A model generated the notes under the pieces. It was not told the origin of the DNA. It ran no database searches and saw only the letters and a list, made by a program, of their open reading frames with translations. From Weissella minor (GTDB lineage Bacteria; Bacillota; Bacilli; Lactobacillales; Lactobacillaceae), in assembly GCF_001437425.1 (NCBI RefSeq), contig NZ_JQCD01000031.1, positions 128,299 through 192,298 of the forward strand: 64,000 nt of DNA. The letters are read 5' to 3'. Every line of letters starts with the position of its first letter. Position 1 is the stretch's first letter. The position numbers and the translations under genes are program-made. Below, one piece after another: positions 59,392-64,000 of this stretch.

Positions 59392-60579
59392 ATGGAAGAC
59401 TTTACCTTTGTAAATAAAACTGAAGTTCATTTTGGACCAGATCGATTTGATTCAGAATTAGCACCAGTTATGGAACGCTTTGGGAAACGCATTCTGTTAA
59501 CGTATGGGGGTGGTTCAATCAAAAAGACTGGACTATATGACCGCGTAATAAAGGCGTTAGATGGTTTTGATATTATCGAATTAAGTGGAATTGAGCCCAA
59601 TCCAAAGATTGACTCAGTGCGTGCTGGTCAAAAGCTGGTTAAAGAGCATGATGTTGACGCTATTTTAGCGATTGGTGGTGGGTCAGTTATTGATGCAACC
59701 AAGGTTATTGCATCAGCTCGATTTTATGACGGTGATCCATGGGATTTGGTATTGAATCCAGCATTACGTCAAAAGATAGATCAATTACCATTTGTTGATA
59801 TCTTAACCTTAGCGGCAACGGGTAGTGAAATGAATTATAACTCAGTCATTTCCAATCCAGATACCCATCAAAAGCAAGGTACACGTGGGCCAAATAGTCC
59901 AGCAGTGTCATTTTTAGACCCAACCTTGACTTATACTGTGTCACAACGTCAAACAGCAGCTGGTTCAACTGATATTATGTCACATTTATTTGAACAGTAT
60001 TTCGATAATGCCATTAATAATGATGTGCAAGACGGATTACGCGAAGGTGTGATGCGTGCCGTGATTAAGTGGGCACCTGTGGCGATTGAAGAACCTGATA
60101 ACTATGATGCGCGTGCTAATTTAATGTGGGCATCAACCATGGCATTGAACGAATTGTTGCGCCAGGGAAATAAAAATCGTTGGACAGCACATGCCATTGA
60201 GCATCAGCTTTCAGCCTATTATGACATTACCCATGGGATTGGGTTAGGAATCTTAACACCACGCTGGATGACCTATGTGTTGAGTGATGAAACAGCACCA
60301 AAATTTGCACAATATGGTCGTAATGTCTGGCATTTAGAAGGTGATCAAGATATGGATGTAGCAAAAGCCGCGATTCAAAAAACATATGATTGGATTAAAG
60401 CTTTAGGCGTACCAATGACGCTGCCCGAGGTCGGAATTGATTCTGATGAAAACTTCAAGGTGATGGCACAAGCGGCTGTTACAGGTGGAAAGTTAGACAA
60501 GGTCGCGTTTGTAAAACTCAAGACTGCTGACGTGGTTAAGCTATATGAACAATCAATGACAACTGAAGGATTTGAATAA
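59392..60579 (+). CDS. Iron-containing alcohol dehydrogenase, second of tandem pair
   Basis: A 395-residue paralogue of the preceding gene, collinear along its whole length: GGGSIKKTG and GGGSVIDATK nucleotide motifs, STDIMSHLFEQYF and AHAIEHQLSAYYDITHGIGLGIL metal region. Differences cluster around 205-240 and in the substrate-facing loops, which may change substrate or cofactor preference. The ATG at 59392 follows GGGAGG; an ATG nine codons upstream precedes that site. Separate promoter region and terminator, so not simply co-transcribed with its twin. Confidence 0.9.
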   Translation: MEDFTFVNKTEVHFGPDRFDSELAPVMERFGKRILLTYGGGSIKKTGLYDRVIKALDGFDIIELSGIEPNPKIDSVRAGQKLVKEHDVDAILAIGGGSVIDATKVIASARFYDGDPWDLVLNPALRQKIDQLPFVDILTLAATGSEMNYNSVISNPDTHQKQGTRGPNSPAVSFLDPTLTYTVSQRQTAAGSTDIMSHLFEQYFDNAINNDVQDGLREGVMRAVIKWAPVAIEEPDNYDARANLMWASTMALNELLRQGNKNRWTAHAIEHQLSAYYDITHGIGLGILTPRWMTYVLSDETAPKFAQYGRNVWHLEGDQDMDVAKAAIQKTYDWIKALGVPMTLPEVGIDSDENFKVMAQAAVTGGKLDKVAFVKLKTADVVKLYEQSMTTEGFE

Positions 60580-60588
60580 ATCAAATTT

Positions 60589-60612
60589 GTGAGCATTCAG
60601 CTCACTTTTTTT
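60589..60612 (+). terminator. Terminator after the second dehydrogenase
   Basis: GTGAGC pairs with GCTCAC around ATTCA, followed by seven T residues. Confidence 0.8.
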
Positions 60613-60646
60613 ATTCAAATGGAACAAATCATAAAAAAGGAAAATA

Positions 60647-61501
60647 ATGAAAAAAATTGAACAGGGAACGAAATTTATAGAAGCGCATACGCAGGTTTTT
60701 CAATGTCCCACCTGTCATCGTGCTTATGAACAAGTAGAAGGACATAGCCTTGTGTGTCCGAATGGACATCGTATGGATCTCAACAAAAAAGGTACGTTGA
60801 ATTTTTTGAACCGCACGGTTGATACGGAATATGACGATGGCATGTTAGAGGCACGCCGACATGTCCTTTCAGAAGGTCTATTTGACGGCATTATTCAAAC
60901 CGTAGCAGATGCATTGGAACCACAAGCACAAACAATTTTGGACATTGGAACGGGAGAAGGCTCGCCATTAGCTAAATTATTGGCACGACGTGGTGAACAA
61001 GATACTGGCATTGGTTTTGATATCTCAAAAGCAGGTGTGAATTTAGCAACACAATTGCCAACCCAAGCATTTTTTATGGTCGCTGATTTAGCACATTTAC
61101 CATTAGCCGATGCAAGTATTGATACGATTGTTGAATTCTTCTCCCCAAGCGCGTATGACGAATTTGATCGCGTCTTAAAAGATGGGGGCCGGTTAATTAA
61201 AGTGATTCCGAATGCTGGTTATTTACATGAATTAAGAGAAATGCTTTATCCAGTGGATTCACCAAATCATACGTATAGTAATGAAAAAGTCTTAGCACGC
61301 TTTATGGAACGTTACCCGAATGCGAACCGCATCGAGACGACATACCAATGGCCAATTCCAACAGACTGTTATGTGGACCTCTTGCATATGACACCTTTGC
61401 ATTGGGGAGCACGACCAGAAGCACAAAAATTAGCTGAAACTAGCCCAATATCTAACGTAACGGTAGATGTGACCGTGTTAATTGTCGAGAATATGGGATG
61501 A
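60647..61501 (+). CDS. 23S rRNA (guanine-N1)-methyltransferase, RlmA family
   Basis: A 284-residue SAM-dependent methyltransferase. An N-terminal zinc ribbon (CPTCHRAYEQ... LVCPNGHRMDLNKKGTLNFL, about residues 19-55) precedes the Rossmann domain with motif I ILDIGTGEGSPLA (about 96-108). This architecture marks RlmA enzymes that methylate G745 or G748 in 23S rRNA; Gram-positive members are usually the G748 type (RlmAII/TlrB), which affects tylosin response. AAAGGAAAA precedes the ATG. Confidence 0.88.
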   Translation: MKKIEQGTKFIEAHTQVFQCPTCHRAYEQVEGHSLVCPNGHRMDLNKKGTLNFLNRTVDTEYDDGMLEARRHVLSEGLFDGIIQTVADALEPQAQTILDIGTGEGSPLAKLLARRGEQDTGIGFDISKAGVNLATQLPTQAFFMVADLAHLPLADASIDTIVEFFSPSAYDEFDRVLKDGGRLIKVIPNAGYLHELREMLYPVDSPNHTYSNEKVLARFMERYPNANRIETTYQWPIPTDCYVDLLHMTPLHWGARPEAQKLAETSPISNVTVDVTVLIVENMG

Positions 61502-61606
61502 AATGCATCTTTTCCACATAAAACTGTGGAAAAATAACGGAGAGTTCGGTAAAATGGTTTTAGTTATGATTATTAAATTTTAGTAAAGGAAAATAGGTGT
61601 TGCAGC

Positions 61607-62008
61607 ATGTTTCCAGATCGTTTGCGTGAATTACGAAAAGGCCGTGGTATCACATTGGAAAACTTAGCTGATGCAATGAATCAGCAGTTAGATCCTGGTC
61701 AAAAACCAAATACGGCAGCACAAATTGGTAATTGGGAACGTGGCGACCGCTCACCTTCTTATCTTGAAGTTTGCAAGTTAGCCGAATTCTTCAATGTTTC
61801 ATTAGACTTTTTAGTTGGTCGTACAATGGCTGAGAAGACTGATTTATCTTTACTATTTTTATCGGGTAAGGAAATTGATTTTAATGGAAAGCCGTTAACT
61901 GATCAAGAACGTTTTGATATTTTTCAATATGTTAATGCGTATCTGAACCCAGCAACTGAATTAAAGGATGGGGATGTGACCATCAACCATCAAGAAAACC
62001 TATTTTAG
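61607..62008 (+). CDS. XRE-family helix-turn-helix regulator
   Basis: A 133-residue DNA-binding protein. The HTH is at about residues 3-70 (RLRELRKGRGITLENLADAMNQ... AAQIGNWERGDRSPSYLEVCKLAEFF), with a slightly longer loop between helices 2 and 3 than usual. The C-terminal half (about 80-133) is a short mixed region with no recognised ligand domain. It lies 13 bases before a methyltransferase-like gene and may control or simply accompany it. Confidence 0.8.
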   Translation: MFPDRLRELRKGRGITLENLADAMNQQLDPGQKPNTAAQIGNWERGDRSPSYLEVCKLAEFFNVSLDFLVGRTMAEKTDLSLLFLSGKEIDFNGKPLTDQERFDIFQYVNAYLNPATELKDGDVTINHQENLF

Positions 62009-62021
62009 GAGCCAAAGAGAA

Positions 62022-62852
62022 ATGTCAGAAAGTCATTTATCATTTGGGACTGGGCGTCAGCTAGCGTATATCGATTATCTCGATGCGTTAGCTGATTTTT
62101 TTATCTTATTTAAAGATATTCCAGGCCTTAAAGACAAGTTACAATTAGCGCAGACGGCGGTTAAAGCCATTAACCAAGGCGAATTTCCGCCACCACTACA
62201 TGATATGGCTGTGACAGAAACCGATATTGCAGCTACACAAGCCTATGTGTTAGCACGTTATCCGCAGCAACCGGAGCAGGGAAATGCTTTGTGGGAGCAA
62301 TTACGCGAGGCACTCGAACAAGTGGACTATTGTCTACAAAACATTCGTGATGAATTCATTGAAGATTTCAATTTGTATGCGTATTTGACCCCAACGTTCT
62401 TAGGAGCTTTATCAAAAGAGTTGGCTGGCAAATCTACTTTAGAGATAATGGCTGGTCAAGGGTATTTATCAGCTGGCCTAAGGGCGTTACGACCGGATCA
62501 AACAATTATTGCGACAGATAATCAAGACTGGCAATATCAGCCAGTGGATGCAGTGACACCGGTCACTTTAGTTGAGAATTTGGATGCATTAGCGGCTATT
62601 GATAAATATGGGAATCAAGTTGAGGCGATTTTGATGAGTTGGGCGCCTGATACAAGTGACATCGATTGGCAAGTGCTCCAAAAGATACGGCAAGAACACC
62701 CTGAAATTACATTTTTGGTGATTGGCGAATTTAAGGGTGCGACAGATTCTGAAATTTTTTGGCAGTCAGCAACATTAAATGAACTTGATGCGATTAATGC
62801 AACGCGGCCACCTTTTGATTTGATTGATGAAAAAATTTATCGTGTTTCCTGA
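62022..62852 (+). CDS. Degenerate SAM-methyltransferase-like protein, unknown function
   Basis: A 276-residue cytosolic protein I can only partly place. Residues 1-125 are helical with no recognised motif. Residues 137-160 (STLEIMAGQGYLSAGL... IIATDNQDW) look like SAM motif I and II of a Rossmann methyltransferase, and AILMSWAPDTSDIDW may be the motif IV region, but there is no NPPY or DPPY catalytic motif. It may be a protein or small-molecule methyltransferase, or a non-catalytic relative. Paired with the XRE gene just upstream; GGAG about ten bases before the ATG. Confidence 0.6.
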   Translation: MSESHLSFGTGRQLAYIDYLDALADFFILFKDIPGLKDKLQLAQTAVKAINQGEFPPPLHDMAVTETDIAATQAYVLARYPQQPEQGNALWEQLREALEQVDYCLQNIRDEFIEDFNLYAYLTPTFLGALSKELAGKSTLEIMAGQGYLSAGLRALRPDQTIIATDNQDWQYQPVDAVTPVTLVENLDALAAIDKYGNQVEAILMSWAPDTSDIDWQVLQKIRQEHPEITFLVIGEFKGATDSEIFWQSATLNELDAINATRPPFDLIDEKIYRVS

Positions 62853-62872
62853 ATCAATAACATAAGCAAACA

Positions 62873-62920
62873 AAATAAGTGATTGTAATCTTAAATATGG
62901 ATTACAGTCGCTTATTTTTA
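62873..62920 (+). terminator. Terminator after the XRE/methyltransferase-like pair
   Basis: AAATAAGTGATTGTAATC pairs with GATTACAGTCGCTTATTT around a short loop, with a T-rich tail. The rest of 62921-63156 is non-coding; it contains a small hairpin TCACCA/TGGTGA at 63085-63099. Confidence 0.85.
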
Positions 62921-63156
62921 TTTAACAGGGTATCGGAGATTGCATATTCGTCATGCTTTGATAAGTCACTGAGAGAATGGATATGTATTTGTAAAAGCAC
63001 GGCTATGTTCCTTTGGGTCGAGTTAGGGTAAATTAATAAAGTTAATTTGTGCAAATTTTCAAACAAATCGCGTTTATATTGATGTCACCAGGTTGGTGAA
63101 ATACAGGAAAGGAGTGTTGAGACTGAACCATCAATGTTAAACGGGGGAATAATGAG

Positions 63157-63870
63157 ATGCGCTTGATTAAACAAATGACTTATACAACAGTTGCAACAAT
63201 TTTTTTAGGAAGTACAGTGCCTTTTGTCGTACCAACACAACAAGCAGGGGCTAATATTCTAAGTGCACAAAATTCGTTTGTGCCGGAGAATATTGAAACA
63301 TCGATGACTCAAATTTCTGGGGCAATTGATGTGCAGAAGCTTTCAGGGGAAGCATTATCTCAATTTGAGAAAAGTATTGAAATTGCCGCTCAAAGAATGG
63401 GATTATCTAAAGTAGATGAGGCATCCGCAATAGACGTTTTGAGAGGATTTTTCGATTCCAAACAAGCGTATTATGCGAATACACAATTAGCAACAGAAGC
63501 CTTAATTAGTGCTATTGATCGGAATCATCAGAATGTGTTGTCCGGCGAACAAGTCTTGGCCGCACGTCATGGTAAAATCTCAACACGATTTTTAGGGGCA
63601 GTCTTAGACATTGTGATTTCGGCCTGTGTTGGGGGTGGTGTTGGTGCAGCGGCAGCATTGGTACGTCGTAAAGGGCGTGCAGCAGCTAAGCGAATTGTTC
63701 AGCAACGAGTTGTAAATAAAATGAGAGGGATGGGCTTAGGGCGTGCAGCAGGTTATGCAAGTGCAGCACTCGACCTTGCCTTAGGCTATTATTCGCCAGG
63801 ATCAATTATTGCGCATCGAATTGATGCACATGACCGTAAGCGAAATAATGGCTGGATTGAATTATGGTAA
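63157..63870 (+). CDS. Secreted protein of unknown function with glycine-rich hydrophobic, cationic C-terminus
   Basis: A 237-residue protein I do not recognise. A signal peptide is likely at 1-33 (basic MRLIKQ, hydrophobic core, QAGAN). The middle (about 40-130) is helical and acidic. The C-terminal third has a hydrophobic glycine-rich segment (LGAVLDIVISACVGGGVGAAAALV, about 143-166), a strongly basic stretch (RRKGRAAAKRIVQQR) and a second amphipathic hydrophobic part ending in YSPGSIIAHRIDAHDRKRNNGWIEL. Such a pattern is seen in membrane-active effectors and bacteriocin-like proteins (inference only). Its end overlaps the start of a small membrane protein gene. Confidence 0.65.
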   Translation: MRLIKQMTYTTVATIFLGSTVPFVVPTQQAGANILSAQNSFVPENIETSMTQISGAIDVQKLSGEALSQFEKSIEIAAQRMGLSKVDEASAIDVLRGFFDSKQAYYANTQLATEALISAIDRNHQNVLSGEQVLAARHGKISTRFLGAVLDIVISACVGGGVGAAAALVRRKGRAAAKRIVQQRVVNKMRGMGLGRAAGYASAALDLALGYYSPGSIIAHRIDAHDRKRNNGWIELW

Positions 63871-64000
63871 CAACAAAACAACTAAAGTGGATATATTTAA
63901 CTTTAGGTTTCTTAATGCTATTAGCGTTGATGGTTGGACATGAAAATAGTTGGTTTTATCGCTTTGAAGCAGCGGTATTAGGAGGATTGGTATTTACAAG
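63864..64000 (+). CDS. Small membrane protein, truncated by the window end
   Basis: An ATG at 63864 overlaps the last seven bases of the secreted-protein gene in another frame and opens a frame that runs off the window. The visible 45 residues begin MVTTKQLKW and contain a hydrophobic helix (IYLTLGFLMLLALMVG), a short polar turn (HENSWFYRFE) and the start of a second helix (AAVLGGLVFT). The overlap implies coupled translation with the secreted protein; an immunity or processing partner is possible but unproven. Confidence 0.6.
   Translation, partial: MVTTKQLKWIYLTLGFLMLLALMVGHENSWFYRFEAAVLGGLVFT

Overview
The window is a gene-dense piece of chromosome from a low-GC lactic acid bacterium. The evidence is the F1Fo operon in Firmicute order, MurT/GatD peptidoglycan amidation, ctsR directly followed by clpC, T-box and PyrR leader regulation, heavy use of GGAG Shine-Dalgarno sites, and ECF, OpuC and NupC transporters. 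The RNA polymerase subunits and gene content look most like Weissella or another Leuconostocaceae member; that genus-level guess is from memory, not from a search. I see no rRNA operon, insertion sequence, prophage or CRISPR array.

Layout. 0.1-6 kb: a histidine phosphatase, the ribosome-associated GTPase HflX, a heterodimeric ABC exporter and a 61-residue membrane protein. 6-10.4 kb: a T-box leader (probable Met specifier) controlling a SAM hydrolase and a complete ECF importer. 10.5-12.6 kb: an MFS exporter with an Rgg-type regulator, bracketed by two almost identical terminators. 12.6-16.8 kb, minus strand: an ArsC-type reductase with two small membrane proteins, then a nucleoside uptake and hydrolysis operon (nupC and two hydrolases) with palindromic operator candidates upstream. 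17.3-20.8 kb: an OpuC-type osmoprotectant ABC transporter. 21-29.2 kb: an acetyltransferase, a cytoplasmic MucBP/SH3 protein, ManA, MurT-GatD, an MFS protein and an unusual DUF805-DUF1963 fusion. 29.4-35.6 kb: tdk-prfA-prmC-sua5-glyA-upp, then a flavin-oxidase-like protein. 35.6-37.1 kb: a uracil permease behind a PyrR attenuator. 37.3-43.8 kb: atpBEFHAGDC. 43.9-46.6 kb: a D,D-carboxypeptidase, a deoxynucleoside kinase and serS. 46.7-47.2 kb: a four-tRNA array (Leu, Thr, Arg, Arg). 47.2-50.3 kb: ctsR-clpC. 50.3-58 kb: rpoB-rpoC with a structured leader. 58-60.6 kb: two tandem iron alcohol dehydrogenases. 60.6-62.9 kb: RlmA-type rRNA methyltransferase, an XRE regulator and a degenerate methyltransferase-like protein. 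63.1-64 kb: a secreted protein of unknown function with the start of an overlapping small membrane gene that runs off the window.

How it fits together. Much of the window is housekeeping: ATP synthesis or proton extrusion, transcription, translation termination and tRNA charging. It is mixed with salvage functions for nucleosides, uracil, thymidine and methionine/SAM that suit an auxotrophic fermenter. The points most worth a second look are the cysteine-free MurT, the terminator-like hairpin in the rpoB leader, the secreted protein/membrane protein pair at the right edge, the DUF805-YwqG fusion with a 19-bp tandem duplication at its stop codon, the AAAACGTTT palindromes before nupC, and a tRNA-Thr with an A34 anticodon.
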